64,000 nt of DNA from NCBI RefSeq assembly GCF_002887815.1, contig NZ_PDHO01000025.1:1-64000 (forward strand). Reading direction: 5' to 3'. This document shows positions 36,497-44,647 of the stretch, one piece after another. Origin of the DNA: Mycobacterium sp. ENV421. Lineage in GTDB: Bacteria; Actinomycetota; Actinomycetes; Mycobacteriales; Mycobacteriaceae. The notes below the pieces were generated by a model, which was not told the origin of the DNA, did not search any database, and worked only from the letters and a program-made list of their open reading frames with translations. A program made the position numbers and the translations under genes. How positions within the stretch are numbered: position 1 is the first letter of the stretch; each line of letters opens with the position of its first letter.

Positions 36497-37294
36497 ATGG
36501 ACGTCGTCTCCCGGAACAACGTCACCCGCGTGGGTGACGGTCCCGGGCCGACGCTCCTGCTGGCCCACGGCTTCGGCTGCGACCAGCACTTATGGCATCC
36601 GGTGGCCTCGCGGCTGCGGGACCGGTTCGACATCGTCCTGTTCGACCACGTCGGTTCGGGCAACGCCGACCCCGCCGCGTGGGACCCGGCCAAATACGCC
36701 TCCCTGCAGGGCTACGCCGACGACGTGGTGGAGATCGCCGAGGCTCTCGACCTACGCGACGTGGTGCTCGTCGGGCACTCGGTGGCCGCCATGATCGGCG
36801 TGCTGGCGGTATCCACGGCGCCGGCCCGGTTCAGCAAGCTGGCGATGATCACCCCGTCGCCGCGCTACATCGACGACGACGGCTACCGCGGCGGTTTCAG
36901 CCGCGCCGACATCGACGAGCTACTCGAATCACTGGAAAGCAACTACCTCGGCTGGTCGCAGTCGATGGCCCCGGCGATCATGGGCAACGCCGACCGCCCC
37001 GAACTCGCCGAGGACCTCGCCACGACGTTCTGCCGCACCGACCCCGCAGCCGCGAAGGTGTTCGCCCGCGCCACATTTCTCTCCGACAACCGAGCCGACC
37101 TCGCCGGCGTCCCGGTTCCCACCCTGATCGTCGACTGCCGCCAGGACGTCATCGCACCGCCCGGAGTCGGTGCCTACGTCCGCGATCACATCCCCGACGC
37201 CCAACTGATCACCCTCGACGCCACCGGGCACTGCCCGCACGTCAGCGCGCCCGAGGCCACCGCTGACGTCCTCGCGGCGTTCGCCTCCGCATGA
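36497..37294 (+). CDS. rsbQ: RsbQ-type alpha/beta hydrolase, stress signalling
   Basis: 265 residues. It matches B. subtilis RsbQ, from memory, nearly end to end: GHSVAAMIG with the nucleophile Ser95, PSPRYIDDDGYRGGF, NYLGWSQ, ADRPELAEDL and TGHCPHVSAPE. The catalytic triad is Ser95, Asp217 and His245, each within two residues of the Bacillus numbering. RsbQ is the hydrolase that enables RsbP to signal energy stress; it is a relative of the plant receptors KAI2 and D14 and needs a small hydrophobic ligand of unknown identity. The stop overlaps the start of the RsbP-like gene (ATGA). Confidence 0.85.
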   Translation: MDVVSRNNVTRVGDGPGPTLLLAHGFGCDQHLWHPVASRLRDRFDIVLFDHVGSGNADPAAWDPAKYASLQGYADDVVEIAEALDLRDVVLVGHSVAAMIGVLAVSTAPARFSKLAMITPSPRYIDDDGYRGGFSRADIDELLESLESNYLGWSQSMAPAIMGNADRPELAEDLATTFCRTDPAAAKVFARATFLSDNRADLAGVPVPTLIVDCRQDVIAPPGVGAYVRDHIPDAQLITLDATGHCPHVSAPEATADVLAAFASA

Positions 37295-38451
37295 CCGACG
37301 CCGAGGATCTGTGGCAGAACGCACCCAGCGGTCAGCTGGCGGCGACCCCGGACGGACGCATCGTCGACGCCAACGCCACGCTGGCGTCCTGGCTGGGAAC
37401 TACGCCGAATGCGCTGCGCGGCAAGCCGATCACCGATCTGTTCACCGTCGGCGGGCGAATTCACTTCGAGACCCACTTCGCGCCGCTGCTACGGATGAGC
37501 GGTGAACTCGAAGGCATCAGCGTGGAACTTCGGGCTGCCGACGGCTCGCGCCGGTCGGTCTTCCTGACCGCCAACGTCAAGACTGGTGCGGACGGCCGCT
37601 CGGAGCTGATTCGGGTCGACATCCAGGACGCCCGCGAGCGACGCTCGTACGAGCGAGCTCTGCTCGAGGAGCGCCAACGAGCCGAATCCGAGCGAGCCAG
37701 AGCGGAATCATTGGCCGAGACGTTGCGCCGGTCGCTGCTGCCGCCGTCATTGTCGGTGCCCGAAGGACTCACCGCAGCCGCGCACTACCACGCGTCGGTG
37801 CAAGACATCGGCGGTGACTTCTACGACCTTTTCCCGTTGTCGCACACCGTGTCCGGGTTCTTCCTGGGTGATGTGTGCGGCAAGGGCCCGGCGGCCGCGG
37901 CGATCACCTCGTTGACCCGCTACACCCTGCGCACCGCAGCCGTCGTCGACCCCGACCCCATCACCGTGCTGCATCGGCTCAACACCGTGCTCGGCCAAGA
38001 GCACCGCGATGCGCAAACACGTTTCTGCACAGTTATATTCGGCACCCTCGCCCAGAAGGACGACGGCTTCGAGGTGCGACTGGCCAGCGGTGGGCATCCG
38101 CCGCCGATGCTGATGGAGCAGTCCGGCGGCGTCAGCTATCTGGATCTCACCGACGGTATGGCAGTCGGTCTGACCGACCGGCCGCGATTCGTCGACACCA
38201 CGCTCCGACTCGGACCCGGCGATACCCTGCTGCTCTACAGCGACGGCCTGACCGAGGCCCGGATTGGCGACGGCTCGCGCCGATACGACGACGACGGCGC
38301 CCTGCGCCGATTCGTCACAGCCGTGGGACCGGTGGGCGCCGATGCACTGATCGCCGAAATCCGGCAACTGCTGGGATCTTTCGGCTCCGGCGTCGAAGAC
38401 GACACAGCGGTGTTGGCGCTGGGTGTACCCCGCTCATCGCAGGGGTCGTGA
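37291..38451 (+). CDS. RsbP-type PAS-PP2C (SpoIIE) phosphatase
   Basis: 386 residues: PAS domain at ~5-110, a charged coiled coil at ~115-145 (EERQRAESERARAESLAETLRR), and a SpoIIE/PP2C phosphatase domain at ~160-380. Metal-binding Asp motifs are present: GGDFYDLF near 176, GDVCGKG near 193, and VEDDTAVL near the end. The order PAS, coiled coil, PP2C is that of B. subtilis RsbP, which dephosphorylates the anti-anti-sigma factor RsbV when activated by RsbQ. In mycobacteria the comparable target would be an anti-sigma antagonist of a SigF-type pathway; no such gene is in this window. Translationally coupled to rsbQ. Confidence 0.85.
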   Translation: MTDAEDLWQNAPSGQLAATPDGRIVDANATLASWLGTTPNALRGKPITDLFTVGGRIHFETHFAPLLRMSGELEGISVELRAADGSRRSVFLTANVKTGADGRSELIRVDIQDARERRSYERALLEERQRAESERARAESLAETLRRSLLPPSLSVPEGLTAAAHYHASVQDIGGDFYDLFPLSHTVSGFFLGDVCGKGPAAAAITSLTRYTLRTAAVVDPDPITVLHRLNTVLGQEHRDAQTRFCTVIFGTLAQKDDGFEVRLASGGHPPPMLMEQSGGVSYLDLTDGMAVGLTDRPRFVDTTLRLGPGDTLLLYSDGLTEARIGDGSRRYDDDGALRRFVTAVGPVGADALIAEIRQLLGSFGSGVEDDTAVLALGVPRSSQGS

Positions 38452-38456
38452 CCGAA

Positions 38457-39356
38457 TTACCGTGGCCACGAGCTCCGCACCTGTGCTGGATCAAGCTTCA
38501 GGAAGGACCGAATCATTGCGTCCCTATTCCGCTGAGAACCTCTGTCGGACAGGGTGAAGAGTTTGGGCACAAGCGGACCATCAACTCGACCTTGAGGACC
38601 GATGCTGAAAGACGTCACTGTGTACCGGACGAAAACCTTCCCGTCGATGCTGTACACGGACTGTCCATCTCTGTCGGTTAGCCGCACGCCCTTTTGGATG
38701 ATTTCGACTATGCGCTGTTTGTCGGCGTCCGCTCGATGCAGTCTTTCCGCTTCTCGCGCTTGCACTTCCCGGTACCACAGGGTGTTTTCCTTCGGTACCT
38801 GAATTTTCGGGATCAAGTCCAACAAGCTCTTCTGCTTGGGGGTCAAGTCGTCCAATTTTTGCAACGGGTTCAGAGTCGTTTTCCGGTTGAGGAGTTCTTT
38901 CAGCGTGCCCGTGAGGAATTTTCCGAGCGCGCCCAGAGGGTCACTCCTACTCGCCGCCACGACCACCTTCGGAGTGGGGGCGTTCTGCGCCGCCGTGACC
39001 ACTCGCGAATTCACAGTGCGGTTCACCGTGCGGGGGCTCGTCGCCCGAGCATCGACATGGGCGCGTGACTTGGCTGTCCCGGCACGGCCCGAGGGAGACG
39101 ACGCCGCGACACCAGAGCCGGCATCCTTGGACGACGAGGCCGACGAGGCCGACGAGGCCGACGAGGCCGACGAGGCCGACGACGACCCGACGCCGCTGTC
39201 GGCGCCGGCAATACCGATCTCAGACCCAACCAGCGACCAGCCGATCAACGCCGCACCCATGCCGGCGGACGCCACACCGAGCTGCAGCCACCGACGCATC
39301 GGCAGATCCTGGGCGCGTAGCCCGGCTGGGCGACCACCCTTTGCTGATGTTGACAT
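38457..39356 (-). CDS. exported protein with Ser/Ala repeat linker
   Basis: 299 residues from ATG 39356, with GGGGGA about 6 bases upstream; open frame further upstream runs through the tRNA and is not coding. An N-terminal hydrophobic segment (LQLGVASAGMGAALIGWSLVG) serves as a signal peptide or anchor. It is followed by GADSG and a Ser-Ala linker containing five exact SSA-type repeats. The C-terminal ~170 residues are charged and mixed (PKQKSLLDLIPKIQVPKE, then IDGKVFVRYTVTSFSIG) and should fold. Convergent with the RsbP-like gene, leaving only 5 bases between the stops. Function unknown. Confidence 0.65.
   Translation of the reverse strand: MSTSAKGGRPAGLRAQDLPMRRWLQLGVASAGMGAALIGWSLVGSEIGIAGADSGVGSSSASSASSASSASSASSSKDAGSGVAASSPSGRAGTAKSRAHVDARATSPRTVNRTVNSRVVTAAQNAPTPKVVVAASRSDPLGALGKFLTGTLKELLNRKTTLNPLQKLDDLTPKQKSLLDLIPKIQVPKENTLWYREVQAREAERLHRADADKQRIVEIIQKGVRLTDRDGQSVYSIDGKVFVRYTVTSFSIGPQGRVDGPLVPKLFTLSDRGSQRNRDAMIRSFLKLDPAQVRSSWPR
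39133..39177. repeat. five perfect copies of a 9-bp tandem repeat
   Basis: GACGAGGCC is repeated exactly five times. On the coding (minus) strand it adds in-frame Ala-Ser-Ser units to the linker of the exported protein. Gain or loss of copies would keep the frame. Confidence 0.85.
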
Positions 39357-39568
39357 GTCAGATCCCCCGGTGCTTTGTTGCGTTACTTCGTGATTGAGCG
39401 ACTGGCAACCTGTACGCGCCCGGTTCTGGAGCTCGACGCCGACTATCGTACCTTGCTCGATCGCGCTGAGGGCCAGTTCGCTGTTGCCTTCTTTGTTTGC
39501 CGCGTTGGTTTCCCACCTCGATCCCAGCAATGACAAACCGCGGGACTGCCGATGCCCGCAAAAGACTT

Positions 39569-39593
39569 CAGGCCCCCTCAACGAGGGGGCCTG
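39569..39593 (-). terminator. intrinsic terminator of tRNA-Tyr
   Basis: Perfect 10-bp stem CAGGCCCCCT / AGGGGGCCTG with a 5-base loop, starting 7 bases past the tRNA 3' end. In the minus direction it is followed by AAGTCTTTTG, a short T-rich tail. Confidence 0.75.
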
Positions 39594-39600
39594 ACCAGCG

Positions 39601-39683
39601 TGGCAGGTACAGGATTCGAACCTGTGTAGGCTTTCGCCGACGGATTTACAGTCCGCTCCCATTGGCCGCTCGGGCAACCTGCC
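39601..39683 (-). tRNA. tRNA-Tyr (anticodon GTA)
   Basis: The minus strand folds as a class II tRNA of 83 bases. Acceptor GGCAGGT pairs with ACCTGCC followed by discriminator A. The anticodon loop is CTGTAAA with anticodon GTA, a long variable arm carries GTCGGCGAAAGCC, and the T arm reads GGTTCGAATCC. The CCA end is not encoded. A terminator follows immediately. No duplicated tRNA end or integrase is nearby, so it is not visibly used as an integration site. Confidence 0.95.
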
Positions 39684-39784
39684 TGGGTGCGCCGCGCCGG
39701 GGATCCGGTTTGGTGCGACTAGCAGGGTACAACGATCATGTACCTCAAATACAAACCGGCCGATCAACCGAAGGGACGGGTCCA

Positions 39785-40276
39785 ATGGCGGATTCATCGT
39801 TCGACATCGTGAGCAAGGTCGACCGCCAAGAGGTCGACAACGCGCTGAACCAGGCGGCCAAAGAGCTCAGCACCCGGTTCGACTTCCGCGGCACCGACAC
39901 CACGATCGCGTGGAAGGGCGACGAGGTCATCGAACTCGTCAGCTCCACCGAGGAGCGGGTAAAGGCCGCCGTCGACGTTTTCAAGGAAAAGCTGATCCGC
40001 CGCGACATCTCCATGAAGGCCTTCGACGCCGGCGAGCCGCAGGCCAGCGGAAAGACCTACAGGGTCAGCGGCACCCTGAAGCAGGGCATCGACCAAGAGC
40101 ACGCCAAGAAGATCAACAAGCTCATTCGCGACGAGGGCCCCAAAGGGGTGAAGTCGCAGGTCCAGGGTGACGAGATCCGGGTCAGCTCCAAGAAGCGTGA
40201 CGACCTGCAGGCCGTCATCGCCCTGCTCAAAGGTGCCGACCTCGACGTAGCGCTGCAGTTCGTCAACTACCGGTAG
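39785..40276 (+). CDS. yajQ: YajQ-family nucleotide-binding protein
   Basis: 163 residues from ATG 39785, preceded by GAAGGGAC; open frame further upstream crosses the tRNA and is not coding. The whole sequence matches the YajQ/DUF520 family: start SSFDIVSKVDRQEVDNALNQ, then RFDFRGTDT, RRDISMKAFD, IDQEHAKKINKLIRD, and the end ADLDVALQFVNYR. Family members bind nucleotides, and a Xanthomonas member binds cyclic di-GMP. The homologue in M. tuberculosis is Rv0566c. A GAF-GGDEF cyclase lies 3.3 kb away. Confidence 0.93.
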   Translation: MADSSFDIVSKVDRQEVDNALNQAAKELSTRFDFRGTDTTIAWKGDEVIELVSSTEERVKAAVDVFKEKLIRRDISMKAFDAGEPQASGKTYRVSGTLKQGIDQEHAKKINKLIRDEGPKGVKSQVQGDEIRVSSKKRDDLQAVIALLKGADLDVALQFVNYR

Positions 40277-40311
40277 ACCAAGGGCCCTCGCTCAACCAAC
40301 CGGTCAGTGCC

Positions 40312-40330
40312 TAGTGTGGTGAGCATCACC
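40312..40330 (+). promoter_or_regulatory. putative promoter with overlapping inverted repeat
   Basis: TAGTGT at 40312-40317 fits the TANNNT -10 pattern. The perfect inverted repeat GGTGA-GCA-TCACC at 40318-40330 would cover the start of transcription (about 40324) of the monooxygenase gene, a typical operator position. Confidence 0.35.
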
Positions 40331-40353
40331 ACCCACGCGAAGCGAGGACCGCG

Positions 40354-41868
40354 ATGACCGCCACCCCAGAGACTGCCCCCGTACCCGCTGAGACCGACGG
40401 CGGCTCGTACGACGTCGTGATCATCGGCGCCGGGTTCTCCGGGATCGGCGCGGCCTACCGCATCGCCGAGCGCAACCCCGGCACGCGCTACGTCGTGCTG
40501 GAACGCCGCGAGCGCATCGGCGGCACCTGGGACCTGTTCCGCTACCCCGGTGTGCGCTCGGACTCCAGCATCTTCTCGCTGTCCTGGCCGTGGGAACCGT
40601 GGGTCCGCAAAGAAGGAGTCGCCGACGGCGACCACATCCGCGAATACATGGAAGACACCGCGCGCAAGCACGGCATCTTGCCCAACATCCATTTCGGAAC
40701 CTACGTGCAGTCGGCCGACTGGGATTCGGCCACCGACACCTGGACCGTGCACGCGGTCGAGAACGGCGAACGCACCACCTACCGCGGGCGCTTCGTGTTC
40801 TTCGGCTCGGGCTACTACAACTACGACGAGGGCTACACCCCCGACTTCCCGGGCCTCGAGACGTTCGCAGGCACCGTCGTGCACCCGCAATTCTGGCCGG
40901 CGGATCTCGACTACACCGGCAAGAACGTGATCGTCATCGGCAGCGGGGCCACCGCCGTCTCACTGATTCCGGCACTTGCCCAGAAAGCAGCCAAAGTGAC
41001 GATGCTGCAGCGCTCGCCGACCTACCTGCTGGCCGGCTCCCGGGTCAACCCGCTCATCGAAGCCGTCCGGAAAGTCGTTCCCCGCAAGATTTCTCACGCG
41101 TTCGCCCGCTACTTCGCAGTCGCCTTCGAAAGCGTCGTGTGGTTCTTGGCCCGCACCGTACCCGGTGTGGCCCGCAAGATCATCCGGGCCCAGAACGTCA
41201 GCCGACTGCCTGCGGGATACCCCGTCGACGTGCACTTCAAGCCGCGCTACAACGTCTGGGATCAGCGTCTGTGCCTGGTCGCCGACGGCGACTTGTTCGA
41301 GGTGATCTCCGACGGCCGCGCCGAAGTCGTCACCGACCACATCGACCGCTTCGACGACACCGGCGTCACGCTCACGTCGGGTAAACACCTGGCGGCCGAC
41401 ATCATCGTCACCGCGACCGGCCTGCAACTTCAGGCCCTCGGCGGTGTGCGAATCACGCTGGACGGCAATGAGATCAAGCCCCAGGAGCGGTTCTCCTACA
41501 AGGCACACATGCTGGAGGACGTGCCGAACCTGATCTGGTGCATCGGCTACACCAACGCCTCGTGGACGCTGCGCGCCGACATGACCGCCCGCGCGGCCGC
41601 CAAGCTGATCGAATACATGAACTCACACGGCTACACCCACGCCTTCCCGCACCTGGGTGGCGAACCCATCGCCGAGAAGCCCGCGTGGGACATCCAGGCC
41701 GGTTACGTGTTGCGCAACCTGCACGCACTGCCGAAGTCGGGTCTCAAGCGGCCGTGGGTGGTCCGGCAGAACTATCTCGCCGACGCCTTCGACCACCACT
41801 TCATCGACAAAATCGATGAGGACATGACGTTCGGGCGGGTGGCGTCCCCGGCGCGAGCGGCCGGGTAG
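40354..41868 (+). CDS. flavin-containing Baeyer-Villiger-type monooxygenase (Rv0565c-like)
   Basis: 504 residues. An N-terminal FAD dinucleotide motif (VVIIGAGFSGIGAAYR) lies at ~20-35 and a second, NADPH-binding motif (VIVIGSGATA) at ~190. Between them is the BVMO fingerprint FAGTVVHPQFWP at ~170-181. The arrangement matches the EthA-like monooxygenases; the position next to yajQ and gpsA matches Rv0565c, as I recall it. It would insert one oxygen atom into a ketone or S/N centre; the natural substrate is not known. Start ATG has GCGAGGA upstream. A 34-bp palindrome follows the gene. Confidence 0.85.
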   Translation: MTATPETAPVPAETDGGSYDVVIIGAGFSGIGAAYRIAERNPGTRYVVLERRERIGGTWDLFRYPGVRSDSSIFSLSWPWEPWVRKEGVADGDHIREYMEDTARKHGILPNIHFGTYVQSADWDSATDTWTVHAVENGERTTYRGRFVFFGSGYYNYDEGYTPDFPGLETFAGTVVHPQFWPADLDYTGKNVIVIGSGATAVSLIPALAQKAAKVTMLQRSPTYLLAGSRVNPLIEAVRKVVPRKISHAFARYFAVAFESVVWFLARTVPGVARKIIRAQNVSRLPAGYPVDVHFKPRYNVWDQRLCLVADGDLFEVISDGRAEVVTDHIDRFDDTGVTLTSGKHLAADIIVTATGLQLQALGGVRITLDGNEIKPQERFSYKAHMLEDVPNLIWCIGYTNASWTLRADMTARAAAKLIEYMNSHGYTHAFPHLGGEPIAEKPAWDIQAGYVLRNLHALPKSGLKRPWVVRQNYLADAFDHHFIDKIDEDMTFGRVASPARAAG

Positions 41869-41900
41869 CTCAGCTGCGGGCGGGGGTAGGTGCACTTTTC

Positions 41901-41934
41901 CAGAACGCGATATCACCGGTGATATCGCGTTCTG
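41901..41934. terminator. 34-bp perfect palindrome, terminator or operator
   Basis: CAGAACGCGATATCACC followed directly by its exact reverse complement, so RNA from either strand would fold into a long hairpin. It lies 32 bases after the monooxygenase stop and 79 bases before the -10 element of gpsA. There is no T-tract. Terminator is the first reading; a dimeric repressor site is the alternative. Confidence 0.55.
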
Positions 41935-42012
41935 AAGAAGACACCCACCACCCCTGCCCCAACCGCGCATCCCGATTGCCCGAACTCCCCATGAACAACC
42001 GGGTATTCGCAA

Positions 42013-42018
42013 TACGCT
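42013..42018 (+). promoter_or_regulatory. putative -10 element for leaderless gpsA transcript
   Basis: TACGCT fits TANNNT. Its last T is 8 bases before the gpsA ATG at 42026, so the message would begin at or one base before the start codon. No ribosome-binding site is present. Confidence 0.4.
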
Positions 42019-42025
42019 GACCACC

Positions 42026-43051
42026 ATGACTTCTCAACGCCGCGAACCCAAAGTCGTCGTGCTCGGCGGCGGATCCTGGGGTACCACCGTCGCATCCATC
42101 TGCTCCCGCCGGGGGCCGACGCTGCAATGGGTGCGCTCGGAGGAGACCGCCAAGGACATCAACGAGAACCATCGCAACTCGCGCTACCTGGGCGACGAGG
42201 TCGAACTCTCGGAAACCCTGCGGGCCACCACTGATTTCAGCGAAGCCGCCGAGTGCGCGGACGTCGTCGTGATGGGCGTGCCGTCACACGGCTTCCGCGG
42301 CGTGCTGGCCGAGCTGAGCAAGGAGCTGCGCCCGTGGGTTCCCGTTGTCAGCTTGGTGAAGGGCCTAGAGCAGGGCACCAACATGCGGATGAGCCAGATC
42401 ATCGACGAAGTTCTGCCCGGTCACCCGGCCGGCATCCTCGCCGGTCCCAACATCGCGCGTGAAGTCGCCGACGGCTATGCGGCCGCCGCCGTGCTGGCCA
42501 TGCCCGACCAGCACCTGGCCGCCAACCTCGCGAAGATGTTCCGCACCAAGCGGTTCCGCGTCTACACCACCGACGACGTCGTCGGAGTCGAGATCGCCGG
42601 CGCGCTGAAGAACGTCTACGCCATCGCCGTCGGCATGGGGTATTCGCTGGGCATCGGCGAGAACACCCGGGCACTGGTGATGGCTCGCGCCGTGCGGGAG
42701 ATGTCGCGCCTCGGCGAAGCCATCGGCGGGCACCGCGACACGTTCGCCGGCCTGGCCGGCATGGGCGACCTCATCGTCACCTGCACCTCGCAGCGCAGCC
42801 GCAACCGCCACGTCGGCGAACAACTGGGCTCCGGCAAGTCCATCGAGGAGATCATCGCCTCGATGAACCAGGTCGCCGAGGGCGTCAAAGCCGCCAGCGT
42901 GATCATGGAGTTCGCCGAGAAGTACGGCCTGAACATGCCGATCGCGCGCGAGGTCGATGCCGTCGTCAACCACGGCGCCAACGTCGAACAGGCCTACCGC
43001 GGCCTGATGGCCGAGAAGCCCGGCCACGAAGTCAACGACTCACACTTCTAG
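42026..43051 (+). CDS. gpsA: NAD(P)-dependent glycerol-3-phosphate dehydrogenase
   Basis: 341 residues, full family length. An N-terminal Rossmann motif (VVVLGGGSWGTTVA) binds NAD(P). GPNIAREVADG at ~140 and the catalytic-Lys segment VEIAGALKNVYAIAVGM at ~190-206 are classical GpsA motifs, as is the AGMGDLIVTCTSQRSRN segment at ~245. It reduces dihydroxyacetone phosphate to sn-glycerol 3-phosphate for phospholipid synthesis. Position corresponds to Rv0564c (gpdA1). An exported-protein gene converges on it 6 bases downstream. Confidence 0.95.
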   Translation: MTSQRREPKVVVLGGGSWGTTVASICSRRGPTLQWVRSEETAKDINENHRNSRYLGDEVELSETLRATTDFSEAAECADVVVMGVPSHGFRGVLAELSKELRPWVPVVSLVKGLEQGTNMRMSQIIDEVLPGHPAGILAGPNIAREVADGYAAAAVLAMPDQHLAANLAKMFRTKRFRVYTTDDVVGVEIAGALKNVYAIAVGMGYSLGIGENTRALVMARAVREMSRLGEAIGGHRDTFAGLAGMGDLIVTCTSQRSRNRHVGEQLGSGKSIEEIIASMNQVAEGVKAASVIMEFAEKYGLNMPIAREVDAVVNHGANVEQAYRGLMAEKPGHEVNDSHF

Positions 43052-43057
43052 CGCGGC

Positions 43058-43612
43058 TCAGCCCGGGAACGACGGGAACAGCGGGTTCGAGTTCTTCGGC
43101 CGATCCAGCATCGGGCTCGGTCCCGACGTGAACGTCGCCCCCGGACCGACGACGAAGCCGACCTGGTCGTGGTTGTTCACGCACGCCACCACGCCGCCGC
43201 CGTCGACGCCGCAGCTGATGTCGCGGAAGCTCAGCCGGGTATTCGGCGGCAACGGCTTCACATCACCGGCCGCCGCGTAGAGCGACGCGCCGCTGCTGGA
43301 AAAGCCGGGCTCGCCGGACGGCCCGGCGCTGACGAGGTTCGCCCCATTGGGCGCACCGGGCAGCGCCCCGCTGCAGCCGTAACTGGAGTTCTGCTTGTCG
43401 AGCACGCACACCACCCCGGGCGGGCCGGCGAAGGCGTACCAGTTGCCGCCCATCGCCGTGTACGGCACCGGGCTCACCGGGGTGTAGGCGTTGACGTTCG
43501 GAAGGACCGGGGCGGGCGCCGGCTCGGGATCCGCCGCGGCCACGCCCGGCGTACCGATCGCCGCCGCCCCCGCGACGCTCACCAGGCCGATCAGGATTCT
43601 GCTCAGCATCAT
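43058..43612 (-). CDS. exported protein of unknown function
   Basis: 184 residues from ATG 43612; GTG 43615 and ATG 43609 are adjacent alternatives, and GTAGGG lies just upstream. A signal peptide (SRILIGLVSVAGAAAIG to GVAAADP) precedes a Pro-rich stretch (PEPAPAPVLPNV). The mature domain has four Cys (GVVCVLD, YGCSGA, ISCGVDG, VACVNN), suggesting two disulfides in a beta-rich fold. Mycobacterial exported proteins of this kind are common; no function is recognised. Confidence 0.7.
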   Translation of the reverse strand: MMLSRILIGLVSVAGAAAIGTPGVAAADPEPAPAPVLPNVNAYTPVSPVPYTAMGGNWYAFAGPPGVVCVLDKQNSSYGCSGALPGAPNGANLVSAGPSGEPGFSSSGASLYAAAGDVKPLPPNTRLSFRDISCGVDGGGVVACVNNHDQVGFVVGPGATFTSGPSPMLDRPKNSNPLFPSFPG

Positions 43613-43706
43613 CACACCCTACGTAAGCGCCACCGACGGCGCAGTTTGCGGACTCACCTGGTCCTTCGGTCGCGCGGTCGCGATTCGTTACCGCCGCGTC
43701 GAGCAG

Positions 43707-44573
43707 CTAGTGGCCGGCCATCTTCTCGAGCCGCGCGATCCGGTCGGAGATCGGCGGATGGGTGGAGAACATCTTGCCGATCTTCTCACTGGAGCGGAAC
43801 GGGCTGGCGATCATCAGGTGCGCCTGGTCGGCCAGCTGCGGCTCGGGAGGCAGCGGCGCGTTCTCCACCCCGCCGCTGATCTTGCGCAAGGCCGACGCCA
43901 GCGCCAGCGGATCGCCGGACAGTTCAGCCCCGGACTCGTCGGCCTGGTACTCACGCGAGCGGGACACGGCCATCCGGATCAGCGTGGCAGCGATCGGACC
44001 GAGCAGCGAGACCAGTAACAGCGCAAAGGGATTGGGGCCGCCTTCGCGGTTGTTGCCGCTGAACATCCCGGCGAACAAGGCGATGTTGGCCAGCGCGGTG
44101 ATCACCGAAGCGAGCGCACCGGCCACACACGAGATCAGGATGTCGCGGTTGTAGACGTGCGACAGTTCGTGGCCCAGCACCGCGCGCAGTTCACGCTCGC
44201 TGAGCAGGTTGAGGATGCCGGTGGTGACGCACACCGCCGCGTTGCGCGGGTTGCGGCCGGTAGCGAACGCGTTCGGGTTGGCCGTGTCGCTGATGTAGAG
44301 CCGCGGCATCGGCTGGTGCGCCGTGGTGGCCAGCTCGCGGACCATCGAGTAGATCTGCGGAGCCTGCACCTCGGTGAACGGCTGGGCGTGCATGGCGCGC
44401 AGCGCCAGCTTGTCGGAGTTGAAGTACACGTAGACGTTCATGCCGATCGCGAAAACCAGAGCGAGGAACATCACATTGCGCCCGAACAGCGAACCGAGGA
44501 AGACGATCAGCGCCGACATGCCAACAAGCAGCGCGAACGTCTTGAACGTGTTGGCGGTCGGATGCCAAGTCAT
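43707..44573 (-). CDS. htpX: HtpX, membrane zinc metalloprotease
   Basis: 288 residues from ATG 44573, with GGAGGA six bases upstream. Two membrane segments lie at ~12-50 and two at ~140-200. The zinc motif HELSH is at 135-139, with the third ligand Glu in SRSREYQADE near 206. HtpX degrades damaged membrane proteins with FtsH under envelope stress. The C-terminal STHPPISDRIARLE is also typical. It lies 74 bases downstream of grcC on the same strand, as in M. tuberculosis (Rv0562-Rv0563). Confidence 0.95.
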   Translation of the reverse strand: MTWHPTANTFKTFALLVGMSALIVFLGSLFGRNVMFLALVFAIGMNVYVYFNSDKLALRAMHAQPFTEVQAPQIYSMVRELATTAHQPMPRLYISDTANPNAFATGRNPRNAAVCVTTGILNLLSERELRAVLGHELSHVYNRDILISCVAGALASVITALANIALFAGMFSGNNREGGPNPFALLLVSLLGPIAATLIRMAVSRSREYQADESGAELSGDPLALASALRKISGGVENAPLPPEPQLADQAHLMIASPFRSSEKIGKMFSTHPPISDRIARLEKMAGH

Positions 44574-44647
44574 CAATTCCTCCTACGAGCAAACGCAGTC
44601 TCCGGGAGGTTAACGCCTCGAACCGACCGTGAGGTTCCGCGACGCCG

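Noticed and set aside
39601..39683. tRNA-Tyr as attachment site of an integrated element
   Set aside because: No integrase nearby and no duplicated tRNA 3' end seen; neighbours are conserved core genes.
39497..39784. Extension of yajQ through the tRNA-Tyr
   Set aside because: The frame is open only by chance; the YajQ family begins at MADSSFDIV (39785).
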